64,000 bases of DNA from Uloborus plumipes (GCA_038373865.1 JAXGGA010004718.1:1-64000), one strand, 5' to 3'; shown: positions 1-13,398, numbered from the stretch's first letter. Program-made: numbers and translations. Notes: a model not told the origin generated them from the letters alone.

Positions 1-2924
1 ATTGCTTGTATTGCTAATATCCCATTCATGCTGATTCACTGGGTTTCCCGGGTCTTCTATTTCAAAGTTTCGTCTTGCAGTTTAAATATGTGAATCCATT
101 CGCTGCCGCTGTTTAGTTACAGGATTTATCTAATTTTTTGAAGTTTTAATATGAGCTAGATTCTTTAGATATTCATCACACCCGAGGCTTGGTTTCTGTC
201 AAAAGAAGTGCAGATTCCCTTTTCCAGCAATTGGATGGTAAAACGCAATCTTTACAACGTTTTCATTTTTGCATATTTGTAATCTATAATACTTTGCTTC
301 TTTTGTGCAAGATTTCTTGTTTAGTTTTCGCTGAAAACAAAATGTGAAACAAAATGTCAAATTCCAACCAAAACCTCATTTCTGCAGATACTGCGCTTAG
401 CTTTTCCGCGTCAAAATAGTCCATGCAACTTATTTTTACGCGTAAATAGAGCTTGAACTTCGCCTAAAATGTTAAAATTAGCGTAAAATTGAAAAGGAGT
501 GCAGGAACTCAACTCCAGTGAGCTCATATACAAATTATATAAACCCTGACCACACCCAAATATCTTCCACATCATCAACTGTCTAATTTAGTTATTTATT
601 GTCTTTTATTTTTTTCCCTTTATGTAATTAAAAATCTGCTCGGATTGTCTGTTTGTCCGAGATCAGGACATGTTCGTGGTGACATTATGTAGTGGAAGCT
701 ACTCGCACGGTCTCAATCCTTTAAGACCATTAATTTCCAGAAAGATTAGTTGAAATCAATAACATTAAAATTTGCCCTTTTGTAGGCAAACATTCGGGTT
801 GGAACCAAATTTGGTTTGATATCACTAAAGTGTCATCAAATTTGTCGTCAAATACATAAAATGGAACAGATTCTGAAGCAATGTTAGTATTTTTTCCCAA
901 ACTGAAACCACAACATCATCGTAAGTTGACGTGATAACTCAATTCATCAAGAAAAAAAAGGGAGGGGGGGGGGAGGGAGTAGTTTCTTCAATTGTTCTCT
1001 TTCATTTCTTTTCTTCTTTTTCGCTTTTGTTTCTGGTGCCCAAATGACTTGCCGTGCTTTCATTTAGCTTCTAAGTTTCACTATTTTTATTTTGCATGTA
1101 CAGTGAAATGTGTTACGTGACCGTGCAGAATGACCTAGTCAAAAAACAGTTTCGATCTAGATTATAGCTTCATCGATATTCTGCAATTCTCTATTGTTTC
1201 TAAACGACTTCGGGCTATTTGCTCCAAGAGCGTTTCCGACAGAGAACAAGAAAGGCATGTCTCTGTCACATTTGAGAATTGGAAAGTTATTTTCCCCCTT
1301 CAATAGAAAAGAAACTATGGTAAAAGTATATTCTTTGATATTCTTCTCATTATTGCCGTTCGATCGTATTCTAGTTTTTTTTTTTTGTGTGCCGTTTATT
1401 ATAACTTGACGATGACTCCAATAGAAAGATTATTCGTCTTATGTGCGACATTTTGCACATGGAAAGGTCTTCTAAAGCTATTTAAAGAAAGTAAGGAGAG
1501 AGCTTGTGTCTATTTACTATGGTCAGGTCTTAATTTCCCTACTAAAGAAGAGTGGTAATCATACAGTCATCAGAACTAATTTCTATTCGTAAATTTGCCT
1601 AAACTCCGTCTTATAGGTAAACACCGTCACTGTCACAAATTGAAAAGGAGTATTTAATACAGCAGCTTAGCTCCCGTGCAAATGAAGTCTTGAGCAATGG
1701 CATCTAGAGTTGCGCAGTGCCAAATTTTTCTAAGAGGGGCAGAGCAAATGGTAAATTTGCCACTCACAGCAACACATTTTGGTTTTTACACATTTCTTAA
1801 CTATCCTAGAAAGCAATAAATCAGGGAATTTCTATATTTTACAACATCACTTTTTTACGAGGGATTACGAGGCTTCAAATACAAGGTAGTTTGGTTTTTC
1901 TTATTGAAAAAGAAAGATGGCGTCAGATTTCAGGTAAGTACATGTCTGAGATGGACTTAAATTCAGCCCTGCAGGAAAGTAATAAGAAATTAAAAACGGA
2001 CGTAGAGTTACTGCTGCACTAGTTTTCATTTTGATGCAAGAAATTCGCGAGTTAATTAAATACTTCAACTCTCAACCCCTTCTTTTCCCTATCAGGAAAC
2101 GTCTGTTCCTCCATTCCATTAAACATCCTGTTCTTCTCATCTTACTTTCTCTCTCATTTTATTTGAAATTAACTAGGGTTTTTCCCTCTGACATCATCCT
2201 CATGTAATTAATGAACCACAATCAAGCTCTAAGACGGTAACGTTTCTTTTTTTTTCCCTATTGTTCAGTGAATGCTGTTATCGTGCTCTAACAATCATGT
2301 CTTAAAAAGTAAAAGCACTTTAATAGATTTTTTCCCTGTCTTTTACCTTGCTATTGGTAATGGCGTAAAACTATCGGTAATATTGATAGTTAACAAAATA
2401 ACTGATAAAACCATAGTGTTGTAGTCTGACCAGGAACTGAGCACTACAACACAATTTCATTTTCCAATATTAATAAAATCTGTAAAATCTGTTTGTGTCT
2501 TTTGTTCACGGTATCAAAAGCATTTTCACCGATGTGAGCAATTATTGAAAAAGGAAACTGGAAGAACATTAGAGGTTCTGTGTCATTTTTTTTCTTTGGG
2601 GGTGGGGGTGGGGGGCTTAAATTGTTGAAATGTACAGTAACTCCATAAAGAAAACTTTTAGCCAGTAGAAAAACATTCTATTTTCCAGTCGTTTCCTCTT
2701 TGGAGTTGTATAGATAGAAGGAAGCTTCTGTTGCCAATCCGTCTAAGAAAAAACTTTTGAAACCTTGTTTTTTAAAACAAATATTGAACTATTCTTTTTC
2801 TGGACTTGCATTCACTGGTCGGACGACCCTATTATAGAATGTCTGGCAAACAAATACAGAGAAATCATTTGACACATAGAGTGGCTGATGTAGAGGTTTT
2901 GGTTGCCTGTCGCAAAATATTTTT
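1..2924. other. Unannotated AT-rich DNA
   Basis: No gene or bounded element is supported here. Reading frames are short and interrupted. The block holds poly-T runs, a G-rich tract near 960-980 and another near 2599-2614. It reads as intronic or intergenic sequence. Confidence 0.6.
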
Positions 2925-3113
2925 TTAACCCTTTCAGAGCAGAACAAATATTTTTTAAATATTTTTCATGTACCTTTTCGGACCCCTTTGGTGCCCCTAT
3001 GTTGTGGATGCCTTTCGCAATTGTGAAAGCTGCAATAATCCGCCACTAGACACGTGTATGTTAAGTGTTCCACGCTCGAGAATGATATACATTATGCAAT
3101 CCTAAAGCGTTAA
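2925..3113. mobile_element. Possible decayed piggyBac-type MITE
   Basis: The segment begins TTAACCCTTTCAG and ends CTAAAGCGTTAA, so it has TTAA at both edges and partly matching inverted ends. It also carries a GGACCCCTTT-like stretch, weakly like the clearer TTAA-bounded elements at 48.6 and 52.4 kb. The two ends match imperfectly, so this may be chance. Confidence 0.3.
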
Positions 3114-5404
3114 TCTAAAAATGAAAAAGATGGACCTACTGAAATCCAAAAGAGAATTACTGTGGCTAATGAACGTCGTAATGAAATACGAAAGTGTATG
3201 AAATCAAATATGATCAAAAGAAAAACAAAGGTTCCATCGATATAATCGTCTTATGGATATGGTCTGAAAAAAGGCCTCTAAGTGTCGGAGTTTGGAGAAG
3301 TGGAACCTGGAGAACACTTGCAGGAAGACGGCTAGGCTAAAAAAGGCTTTTTGAGAAGGCCAAGGCCCACCCTGGGCTGTCGAGTCGCTGAGGAAGGAAT
3401 AGGATAAATAGAAAAAGCTTCCAGAGAGATTGTTCAAAGGGTTTGGTGTCTTAAATTGTGTGTCAGAGTTTTTTGTCAAGGCCTAAGACGATAAGATATT
3501 TTCAACATTGAATTATTGAGTTTAATGTGTTTTTGGTCTTTTGAAATGTATATTTTTTTTAATTTAGATTTTTGAAATGACGTATTTTAGGCTATGCTTT
3601 TAGTGTTTAAAAGCTAGTTCACATCAACCAAAATTTCTACCGCATATTTCAAAGAATGGTATCAAAAATGTGTGGCGCATCAGTTAAAACCAGTTTTGAA
3701 AATTGCATTTGCGAAAGATTTTCTGCTGTATTTTGCATGTCTGTTTATGTCTGTTATGCATAAGTCAGATAGTAACCTTTAGTATATGTAGGAATTATTT
3801 TCGTTTCTTTTAAAATTCACCTTAAGTATCATTTCATTCAATATGTTTGCTGTTTAGAATGTCTTGTTTATATGTTCGTTTAGAATTTCGGATTAAGACT
3901 TGCACAAAGGATTATTATTACTATTACATTTTTGTACAAAGCATTAGTTCAATCATGTTCTTCTGGAATGTGCCATCTTGTACTCTAAAAGCCATTAGCA
4001 GATGACTTATTCGTATACTTTTGGATTACTCTCCAGAATGAGTTCCGTTTTGTTGTTATTGCATTCTACGTTTGTTTCTAAAAAGGAACGGAACGATGTG
4101 TTCTATCGGAACAGGCCATTTAAATTCCATTCCATCCTAATCTGATCGAAGGATCCAAACAATTTTCACCTACTTCTCCATCCGTACTTATTGATCTCTG
4201 ATTATATTGAAGCCCTAAAAAGAAAGGAACAAGCGGCTTGTCGATCGTTAAGGGTCAAAGGAAAGAATGAATGGACGAGCATTTACGTTTCCGAAGATGT
4301 CATCGTTCACCACAATCACTGTCCTACAAATCGCTGCCCTAATGGCGAACTCTCTTCATTCATTGTTGTTTCGGGGAATAAACCACAGCCCTAATTACGT
4401 CTCCCGAAACGAACAAGGCCGCCGATGCATAGTTCTCATGGATTCTTCTTCAGCAGAATGTGCCATTAAATCGAGCACTTGACATTGGCTTTGATTGATT
4501 CATCGGCATTGAGATTGGTCGATGAGAGGATTAAGTACTCGGCGCTAAAAATACCGAGTTTATGGGGAAATCACGCCATGCTGGTATGCGAATCCAACTC
4601 AATTAAGTTTGTAGCAGTTTCGAGTTATTTTTACTGACAGGTACAGTAGTATTTGACCTGTATTTCTCGTTGCGGGGGAGTGACGTTATAACGAACGCCC
4701 GTATAGCGATTTATTATATAGTGGTACAGATGAAGCTTGATTGCATTTGAAGCTGTCTACTCTGTTTACAATTAAGGATTTCCCCTGAAACTTAGATAAT
4801 TTACGAAACGTCAAACATATATGTATAAGAAAAAAATTAGTTACTTGACGTATCTCTCTCTTTCTCTCCTCCCCTCTTGAAGCAGAGCAGAAGCTTACTC
4901 TGTTTTCTTTCTATTTCTTAGTAATCTAGAAGTATAATAATAGCGGTTTAGTGATGTGAAAAAGTGTACCAGCAAAGTTTGTATTTATCCCATTTATGGT
5001 ATTCTTTATCTTCGAAACACGATTTATACCTCTTCTGACGGACACACTTCCCTAAACCTCTGTCACTTGATTGAATTCCACTATAAACGCTTCCTAATGA
5101 CCGCCACCTCCTTAAATCAGTCAATTTCGTCCAAGCAGACTATTACATCTCGGGATGAGTCAACAATTACGACACAACATTTCCCTGAAATTGGGTCAAG
5201 AAAGTCGTCACAATTCACTGCCAAGGAACATCGCAATCGGAAGACCGACCACTCGCGGGACCCCGGGGCACGGAGCTCTTATCAGAGAAACGTGTGTCCC
5301 ACCTTAAATAGGGACCTAAAACGGAACCACCTGCGCGATTTGTTTTATTCCACTTGCATCTTTGTCCGTCTGATCGTATCTACTGTACCAACGCTACAGT
5401 CGCA
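3114..5404. other. Unannotated DNA with GC-richer islands
   Basis: No bounded repeat was found. Around 4150-4480 and 5080-5350 the base composition is richer in G+C and lower in repeats than the surroundings. The longest frame (4956-5411, 151 codons) has no recognisable domain and no convincing splice sites, and it is not called as a gene. These islands could be conserved non-coding DNA. Confidence 0.5.
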
Positions 5405-5645
5405 AAATTGAACCGTTTATTTCAAAAACCAGTCAAGAGTGAAGCTCTTAAAGTTCGAAATCGCATTTTTAGTTACTTCAGAAAAGATTTGTATAAAAGT
5501 TACAACATTTTAAACTGAAATGTATGCATATTTAGATTCTTTCAGTAAAAAGTGTTGTAATTGCGATTGAGTAATTTAATGTGACGCTACAAATGTTTTC
5601 TCAAAATTAGAAACTTGTCTCTTGACTTTTTTTTGAAATATACGA
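5405..5645 (+). repeat. Interspersed repeat, uninterrupted copy
   Basis: This segment is recognisably similar to the two flanking pieces at 56871-56955 and 58325-58490. Shared stretches include GAACCGTTTATTTCAAAAAC and AAATGTTTTCTCAAAATTAG. The class is unknown. The copy is useful because it shows the state of the later copy before something inserted into it. Confidence 0.65.
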
Positions 5646-7114
5646 TAAAATTTTGAGGTGAGGTTGAGTCTTTCTAGTCATTTACTCGGCTCAAAACACG
5701 AAATCGATGTAGTATAGTACAAAGTTTCCTTGTAAAATCATGAGGTAATAAGAAAATAGTCATTAAAATGAATTGCCATTGAGACTATTCAACGTGAAAA
5801 AAGTTGAAGATGTGAAATAAAAAGAAAAAAAAAATCGGTAAAATATTCCTTTTTGACACTTCTCGTTATTAATATTTACATGATTCAAACTGAATGTATT
5901 CCTTTTCATCAAGTTGCCAGAAACAGAAAAGTTTCCAAAACTAAAAATTTAAACAGATTTACGCTAGTCATTATTTGAAATCCAGCTAGTCATGAATCAC
6001 ATTTTATTAACTTGACGACAATAAATGGAATTAGGCAATCAGTAGAGCTATTCATTTCTGTTTCACCTATTAACTGTTTTCACTTCTCAAAACTGAAAGA
6101 CATCATACAAAGGATCAACCTGTTGTTAAAAAAGAGAAATAGAAAAATCACCATTCAAATCAAACTTTCAAAAATATTCAACTGTTGACATATTTCAGTT
6201 CTTGAACTGTCATAAATCTTCTTAAATACATTCGCTATTTCTGCGATATGTACTTTCAGGGAGTAGAATGTCCGTTCAACGCATCGATTTTTTTCAACAG
6301 AGAAGGACGCCGTCTCAATGTTTTTACTGCACACAGTGACCCTGCACATTCCATTTGAAGCTTTTGGAAAACAGAAAATGTCGCATTTATGATTAGCTCG
6401 ATTTTTTCCCCCACTAAATATGATTTACTCAATGAGAATAACTTTGGCGTAAATGCATAAACCGTAGCTGCTTTTGTTGCTTTTAAAAATAAAAATTATA
6501 ACGGAATTCTTTGAATTAAGCGTATGAAATACAGTATTCAAAATTCTCCAATCTCATTGCTTTCATCATATGCTGCGCAGTGAAGTTCTTATATCGAAGA
6601 ATCAATCATCTTTTGCCTGTTGTGCAGTAGAAATCTTCGTGTTCTATCTTCGTCATTCACACGAACTATGAAGTAATAGGCCAACTCGAGTTCGTGAGAT
6701 GTTCAATGCAACAACTACAGTGCCGGATTTATACTTTTGGGGGCCCATCGCAATACATTTTGGGGCCCTTTTGGGGTAACGCAAAACTTTTTCATATGCA
6801 GTTTTGGATCTCTTTCGGGGGCTCTTATGTCATGGTGGGTCCTTTCTATCACGACATTGGCGACATGGCATATCCGCCGCTGAAAAATCACGAACTTCTC
6901 TTTATAGGGCTCTCCTGGTAAGTTGACATCCAACATTAAAAATGTTTCCCACTTTTTCATGTAATAGGAAGAGTAATTACCATTTATTTTAGTTTGCATG
7001 TTTTTGAAAAACGACTACGAAAATATCCCAACTCAATTCAATGCCAATTGCATTTTCCTATTTTGCGAAAAAGAGGGTCTATGTCGGAGGTCAACTTATC
7101 AGAGGAGCACTATA
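5646..7114. other. Unannotated AT-rich DNA
   Basis: No gene is supported. Around 6719-6775 there is a short stretch with a GCCGGATTTA start and repeated GGGGCCC blocks, resembling a decayed fragment of the CAGGGCCGGATTA hAT-type family seen intact at 7468-7994. The second end was not found. Confidence 0.5.
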
Positions 7115-7467
7115 CAGTCGAACCTGTTTATCTCGAACCTGATTATGTCGAAAACCTCTCTATGTCGAAATTTTTCAATTTCCCGGCTTTTACAGTAGAA
7201 ATTTGATGGTTTTTTCTCATGTTTATCTCAAATGATTTTTTCTGAAAACCTCTATGTCTCAAATTTTGACGACTCTCATTTCTGAATTTCATCTCCGTCC
7301 ACCTGTATCAATGGTATAACTTGGAGACGAAAATCATCTTTTGCACAATCATTCAAAGACAATGTTCGTACTTAAAGGTATGTATTAACTTGCGCTACCG
7401 ATATAGTCATCACAATTAGTAAAACGTGGACTCACAACATGTCGTACAGTAAAATATTCAACACTAT

Positions 7468-7994
7468 CAGGGCCGGATTACTAAATAGGCAACGTAGGCA
7501 GTTGCCTATGGGCCCCGGAGTTTTAAAGGGGCCCCGAGAAATTCTGAGGATATCCTTCTTTAACTTTAGATGGCACTGAGCTGAACGTTAAGAACATTAT
7601 TTGATGCAATATGCGAATAGAACTTAAGTAAACGTTCTCATCACCAGGGCAACTTCTTTCTCATCACCAGGGCATAATTTCTACCAAAAGAGGTGCAAGA
7701 GCCCAAAAGTACCCTCGCGTGAATAGCATGAATTTCGCCTAAAATATTAAATTTTATAACTGCAGGATCTTTATTCCCTATGCAAATTAAGCCTTGCTCG
7801 CCATTAGCACTATTTATACCTGTAACATAATCAATCATTATGATTGGTTATGTATTCCATAATAATTTTAAATGATTAAAATATATTTGCACAATATATC
7901 AGTTATTTAAAATCTTATTTGTCACATCCTATATGGTAAATGGGCCACCTCATTTCAAATGCCTATGGGCCTCCATATCTTTAATCCGGCCCTG
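7468..7994. mobile_element. Non-autonomous hAT-type element (CAGGGCCGGATTA ends)
   Basis: Perfect 13-base inverted termini CAGGGCCGGATTA and TAATCCGGCCCTG bound a 527-base non-coding element. An exact 8-base duplication AACACTAT occurs at 7460-7467 and 7995-8002. An 8-base duplication with CAGGG ends is typical of the hAT superfamily. The element lies inside the older pogo-like element at 7115-8531, so it inserted later. Confidence 0.92.
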
Positions 7995-8077
7995 AACACT
8001 ATCAATTCAAAACAATCTATTAAGTATTTGACTTTGTTCCAATTGTTTATTTTTGTAAATTTTATCATACCCTCTAT

Positions 8078-8455
8078 CCCCAAAGCGGAATACTGCTAAA
8101 TTTGGAACGTACGTCGCAGAACAGATACTTAAACTGCAGATCAATTCTGTTCCAATGTGAGGAAAACATTTCTGCAGAAAAGGCAGATTTTCTGCAATAA
8201 GTTTTTATAACCAAAGATATAATTTTGCAGAAATTTAATACACTTTTTGCAGATTTCTTCAAATTTTCTTTCAAATTACGCTTACTAGGCAGAAAATGAA
8301 AAGGTCGAATTTTTTGCGACATTTGCAGGAAGTTTCAATTTAATTCGAATGGCACAAAATCTGCAAAATTTCCTTCAAAATTATATATTCGGTAAAAGAT
8401 ATTTGCAGAATTTGATTTTACGTTGCAGAACATCACAAATTATTCTGCTTTGGGG
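8078..8455. mobile_element. Short TIR element, hAT-type duplication
   Basis: The ends CCCCAAAGCGGAATA and TATTCTGCTTTGGGG are inverted copies with one mismatch. Flanks CCCTCTAT (8070-8077) and CCCTCTGT (8456-8463) match at 7 of 8 bases, fitting a hAT-type target duplication. The interior is AT-rich with repeated TGCAGAA phrases and has no coding capacity. It is nested in the 7115-8531 element. Confidence 0.8.
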
Positions 8456-8531
8456 CCCTCTGTATCTCAAAACCTCCGTATCTTGAAATTTTCTTCTGTC
8501 CCATGAAATTCGAGACAGACAGGTTTGACAG

Positions 8532-9525
8532 CACAGGGTTTACCTTCCGATTGTTTGCTGTGTCACTTTTACCATCTAATTGTTGACTATTTTCTGTCAA
8601 CTCTGATTTCATGAGTCTGTCGCTTTCGGAAATCTAGAAGCTGGAGCTTTTTTCTCCATGGGAGGCGGTGAGAAATCATGGGAACCGTACAAATGTAGGG
8701 CATCCAGTAATCTGGAAGTCTCATCGGAAGATGCTTTTATGTCTGGGGTCAAGGCACCGGCGTTCTACGTCCCCCTCAGGTGGATGGAGATAACGTTTCA
8801 TCGTCATTCACAGGGTGTGACGCAGAGGAATGCCGCTCGCTGACAATTTATTCTACGACATATCTTTCCTCTGCTCGGGGAAAGTTGTTCCGAAGGAAGA
8901 TTTTGTTCCGATTGTGCAAAGAGAGAAACCGAAGCTTTTGAAGAAGCGGAGTGACAAAGCAAAATGATTGTTGACATTCGAATACTTAAATCTCGATGTG
9001 ATTTATATGATAAGTAAACAACCACTCGGAGTTCTCGTATTTTATACTTTATTGGGAAGTTTTTGAAGATTGGAATGATCATAAATGATGCTTTATGCGG
9101 TGTTTTACTTCCAATGCTAGTCTTTCTATCCTTAAAATTGCCACTAGAAAAAAATATTTGAACTAATATTTTGTTTTATAAAAGTAAAGGAACTTTTGTT
9201 TTTAAATGCATTGTTTCCAGTTTACAATAAAGTTAAGTTTTCTGCATGATTTAATTAAATTAGATGTTCATTATTTTATTAAAATTGTTTTGCAGAAGAA
9301 AGGTTATGTGTTTATTTTATTTTATTTTTTTAAAATTTGTGGCATTGTAGATACTGAGTAAATTGACGTTTGACCTTTTTAAAGAGGAAATAAGCAGAAT
9401 AAGAATGAACATTTTTTTTATTAACACTTGTTTCTCTGTGAGTTCTTGAAATAATTAAAAAATCGAGTTTTATGTTTTATGCATAAAAGTGTTTCTCAAC
9501 CTCTTTTGACATGCGGGTCGTTTTT
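8532..9525. other. Unannotated DNA with a GC-richer island
   Basis: Positions 8630-8990 are richer in G+C and free of recognised repeats; frames there have no recognisable domain. The rest is AT-rich with poly-T and poly-A runs. No gene is supported. Confidence 0.5.
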
Positions 9526-10918
9526 AGCCTACTTAGTTAAAAATAAAAGAAAGACGAAAAAAGTATTAAAAGTAGCTTAATGCATCTAAAAAATATCGCC
9601 AAATATCGCCAAGTCCAAAAAATATCGCCAAGTTAAAAAAATATCGCCAAGTCCAAAAAATATCGCCAAGTTAAAAAAATAAAAAGGTAAAATGAATATC
9701 GAAAAATTAAAAATTTGAAAGTAGGGTATTGAGATGGGGAATTTGTGCGTCGGTCGGTCGGTCGGTCGTCGGTCGGTCTGTCTGTCCCCCCCCCTAATAA
9801 CTTTTGAATGAACATTCCGATTTGGACAAACTTTTTTTTGTTGGAAAGATCTCGGCGAGTACAGCTCATTCCCATATTTGATTTTTTGATTTGAACAATT
9901 TTTGGTTCAACTTTGAGCCGTTCAAAAAACCGGTCCCGCGATACTAACTTTTTAATGAACAGTCCGATTTGAACAAACTTTTTTTTGTTGGAAAGAACTT
10001 TTCAAGGGTACTTCATTCCCGTATTTACATTTCCGATTTGAACAATTTTTCGTTCAACATTGAACCGCTCAATCAAGCTGTCACCCCTAATAACTTTTGA
10101 ATGAACAGTCCAATTTAAACAAACTTTTTTTTGTTTGAAGCATCTCGGCAAGGATACTTTATTACCGTATTTAAATTTTCAATTTGAACACTTTTGGTTC
10201 AACATTGAACCGTTTAAGCAACCTTTCTCCACCTAATAACTTTTGAGTGAACCGTCCGAATGGAATAAATTTTTTTTTGTTCGAAAGATCTCAGCGAGTG
10301 CAGCTCATTCCCATATTTGATTTTTCGATTTGGACAATTTTTGGTTCAACTTTGAACCGTTCAAACAACCGGTCCCGCGATGCTAACTTTTGAGTGAACA
10401 ATCCGATTTGAACAAACTTTTTTTTGTTCGAAAGATCTTTTCAAGGATACTTCATTCCCGTATCTACATTTTCGATTTGAACAATTTTTCGTTCAACATT
10501 GAACCGCTCAAGCAACCTTTCCCCACCTAATAACTTTTGAGTGAACCGTCCGAATGGAATAAACTTTTTTTTGTTTGAAAGATCTCGGAGATGCTTTCCC
10601 ATACATTCCCATATTTCGCTTTTTGATTTGAACCATTTTTCGTTCAATATTGAACAGTTCAGAAAAAAAAATTAACATTAGCGTCTACGGGGAATTTAAG
10701 TTGAATGTTGATCCTGAACTTAAAGTCGGATTTCCTTCAAACTAACTTTGTAAGAAAATGGTTTTGATAAATAATGTTTGTAACGTACTTTTCTGAGTAA
10801 TCTTCTGTGAGGACTCTGATTCCGACTCCGACTCCGCAAACATGGCGGAAATGCAGGCTCAGAAAAAAAATGACTGACTGTGCAGACGATTTTTTGTTTA
10901 TTTATTCATTTGTTTTAT

Positions 10919-10952
<34 letters not shown>

Positions 10953-11455
10953 TTTTGGCAGACGATGTTTTTTTTTGTAACAAAAATTTTTCATTCACGA
11001 GAACATTTTATTCTTTATTTATATTTAACAACTGGCAACAGATTAAAAGTGAAATTCGAGACATTTTATTAACGGACGAGTTTTTTTTTTTTTTCTTTCT
11101 TTGATAAAATGTGTTTTGATGCTCTTTGTACTTTTATTTATTTATTTATTTATTTTATTATTATTATTATTTTTTTTTTGAAAACGATGAAGGATTTTTT
11201 CTACGGAGGAACTGTAACAGTTACACTCTTTAAAAGGTGCGACAAAACTTTATTTATTCGTTATTTACTTTTTACGTGTCTATTTCATCTGATGAAAGGG
11301 GTATATTTTGCTTTCGAAATCAGCTCTAAGTGCTAAAAAGGTATGTTTGACATAATTTTAAGTCTCAGATAATCAAGAGAATAATGATCAGATGCAAGAA
11401 TGCCGATGTCGATGTACGGGAAGGTAGGCTCGTTTAGTTCTTGACAGAACTTCTT
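9526..11455 (+). repeat. ~2-kb dispersed repeat with 147-base tandem array, copy A
   Basis: The whole segment matches, in reverse orientation, 37220-39237. From left to right it shows an edge AGCCTACTT, repeated AAATATCGCCAAGT units (9590-9668), a GGTC-rich tract (9752-9782), about six tandem units of roughly 147 bases (9793-10670), a GACTCCGACTCC-rich patch with AAACATGGCGGAAATG (10813-10860), ATT microsatellites, and a right edge ACGGGAAGGTAGGCT. The edges form a short inverted pair. Frames in the array encode recurring LSNKKKF and FERF phrases but are broken, so no product is claimed. The element class is unresolved. Confidence 0.8.
9793..10670 (+). repeat. Tandem array, ~147-base period, about six units
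   Basis: The phrase CTAATAACTTTTGA(A/G)TGAAC recurs near 9793, 9944, 10086, 10232, 10380 and 10526, giving spacings of about 142-151 bases. Each unit also carries CAAACTTTTTTTTGTT, GATCTCGGCGAG-like and GGTTCAACTTTGA-like blocks. The unit is close to 49 codons, so reading frames often persist between neighbours. Units differ by scattered substitutions. Confidence 0.85.
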
Positions 11456-13398
11456 GTTTTTTTTTTTTTTTTTTTTTTTTTTCCTTTCTGGTTTACGAGA
11501 AAAAAACTCTAGGTATTAAATGAATTAAGTTCAGTTTTTATACTTATTATTAGTTATGCAATCAGTCAATTGTAAAATTTTTATTACAGCTTATTTACAA
11601 TCCGATGTATCCAAAATGAAATTAATTTTGGATTAATGGAATATTATACGAAACAGTACGAACCATAGAAGAGATCAAAAAATAATTTTTCAAAGGCTGT
11701 GATAGAAGATGGCAAGTGAAAAAAACACGTGTATACTTTTTTTTTTTTTTGATGGAACTTTTAAATTGGCTGACATTCTGAACTTTCAAAAAAATAAAAA
11801 TAAAAAAAGATTAAAACATGTAATATTAAAGAAATCCAGTTGCTTCAGATCTTTCGAAATAATATTTTTTTTTTTTTTCTTTTTTGAAGTACAAAGCATG
11901 ATTATAGATTCTGAACGATTTCTTGCCCATCCCCGTGATAGATCAATTATTATCTGTCTGAGAGACTGAGACGTACTTAACTCTTTTTCTCTCTCTCTGT
12001 CTCTCATACACACATACAAAGATGCACTCCAGTCGCGAGAGTTCCGTATCGCCTGAAGATGACCACTGCATATCTTCCGAGGGTCAGTGTCCATTAGAAA
12101 TCTCTTCGAGGGAGAGACATCGCGTGCCTCGAACGATGTGGGTCAGTGGAATGGCACGCGCTCACTTTTACTGCGGCTTTTGTCTCCGCTTTTCGCTCTT
12201 AATTAAATGCCTTTCCGGAGTCGATATAAAGTTGTAACAATGGATTGTTTTCGGCTTTTTTTCTTTTGCTGTTTACTTGGCCGGCTTTTGTCTGAAACAC
12301 CTGCGGGAGCCAGATATAACTTTTGCCAGAATTCGGCTTGCAATAAAAATATTGTTCTATGCAGGGAGAGGGTTGTTGAAGAGTTAACTTTCGCGATTCT
12401 CGTTTGCTAAAGGAGCATAACGTTGAAACAAAAGAGAAGAAATTGACCGTGTGTGTAATGTCTTGCTTCGAAACTCGTGAAGCATACCTCTTTTTTTCTC
12501 CCTTTTTTTTTCAGTATTTTTTTTTTTTTTTTTTTTAGTGAGGATGCATGCTACAATGTGGTTGCAAGAGTTTTTTTTTTTTTTGTTCAAGTTAACCTGC
12601 GAGACTAGGTCTATTGCACCTACACAATTATATTAGGGAGAAAAGATTTAATAGTATGGTGGGCTAGAAATAACGAAGGATCATTTGATACTGATGGTCT
12701 ACTGTATTATAAAAAAATATGTATTTTAAGCTATTTGAAAGTTATTAATACGACTTTTTTTTTTTTTTTTTAAGCACGATTGTTCTTACTGAAATGACTA
12801 TTAGTGAGTAAATTTTCAAAAATACAAACTCTAATAATTAGGATTTGCAGACAATCCTTCTATGAGTTATAGAAAGATTCTCCAAATATTAATTAAGTTT
12901 ATTACAAAATGAATACGATTGAACAGTTTGGTGGTAAAATTTAAAAATCCTAATTTGCTAATCTGTTACTTTTGGTAATTCATCTCGTTTCCCATTCAAT
13001 AAATTTCATAAAATAATGGAAAGTTAGTAATAACTGATGAAAAAACGCTTCCGAATGTTTAGCTTGTGGGTACATTGAAAATTGTTTGTCTTTTAAATAA
13101 TATTTGTGATAAATTACTTTAAAAGTTAAAATTTGGGAAGAGTTTAGTGGATGAAGATTTTAAGTGACATTTTAGAAAAAAATGGAGATTTTTTTACGTT
13201 CCATATTATTACTATCTTCTCTTTTTGTTACCATCGCTTTTTATAAAATTATTTTCTATATGAAGACGAATTCAACTCGAATTGAAGCAATTGAATTGGT
13301 AAGGATCGCCGGCAATTAAATTGTACAACCGCTTTGTATTTTTAAGTAGTTTTCTTAACTTATTTCGGGAAAAGGTGTTCGGGGCAATTTTGGCAATA
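11456..13398. other. Unannotated DNA with homopolymers and one GC-richer island
   Basis: The block contains long poly-T tracts (11457-11482, 12518-12536, 12755-12772). A lower-repeat, GC-richer island spans about 12010-12420; frames across it lack a recognisable domain or clear splice pair. No gene is supported. Confidence 0.5.

Larger units (their letters stand above)
7115..8531. mobile_element. Pogo/Tigger-like TIR element, host of two nested elements
   Basis: The left end reads CAGTCGAACCTGTTTATCTC preceded by TA. The right end, reverse-complemented, reads CTGTCAAACCTGTCTGTCTC, giving roughly 20-base inverted termini. The flanking dinucleotide on the right is CA rather than TA, consistent with one mutation of a TA duplication. 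Internal text such as repeated 'cctctatgtc' phrases suggests degenerate repeats. No transposase is recognisable. Two hAT-type elements (7468-7994 and 8078-8455) sit inside it. Superfamily assignment rests on the termini alone. Confidence 0.7.

Noticed and set aside
4956..5411. 151-codon open frame on the + strand
   Set aside because: No recognisable domain, unusual composition, and no convincing splice or start context; kept only as part of a GC-richer island.
9752..9782. CRISPR-like or regulatory GGTC repeats
   Set aside because: Simple tetranucleotide repeat, no spacers, and a eukaryotic setting.
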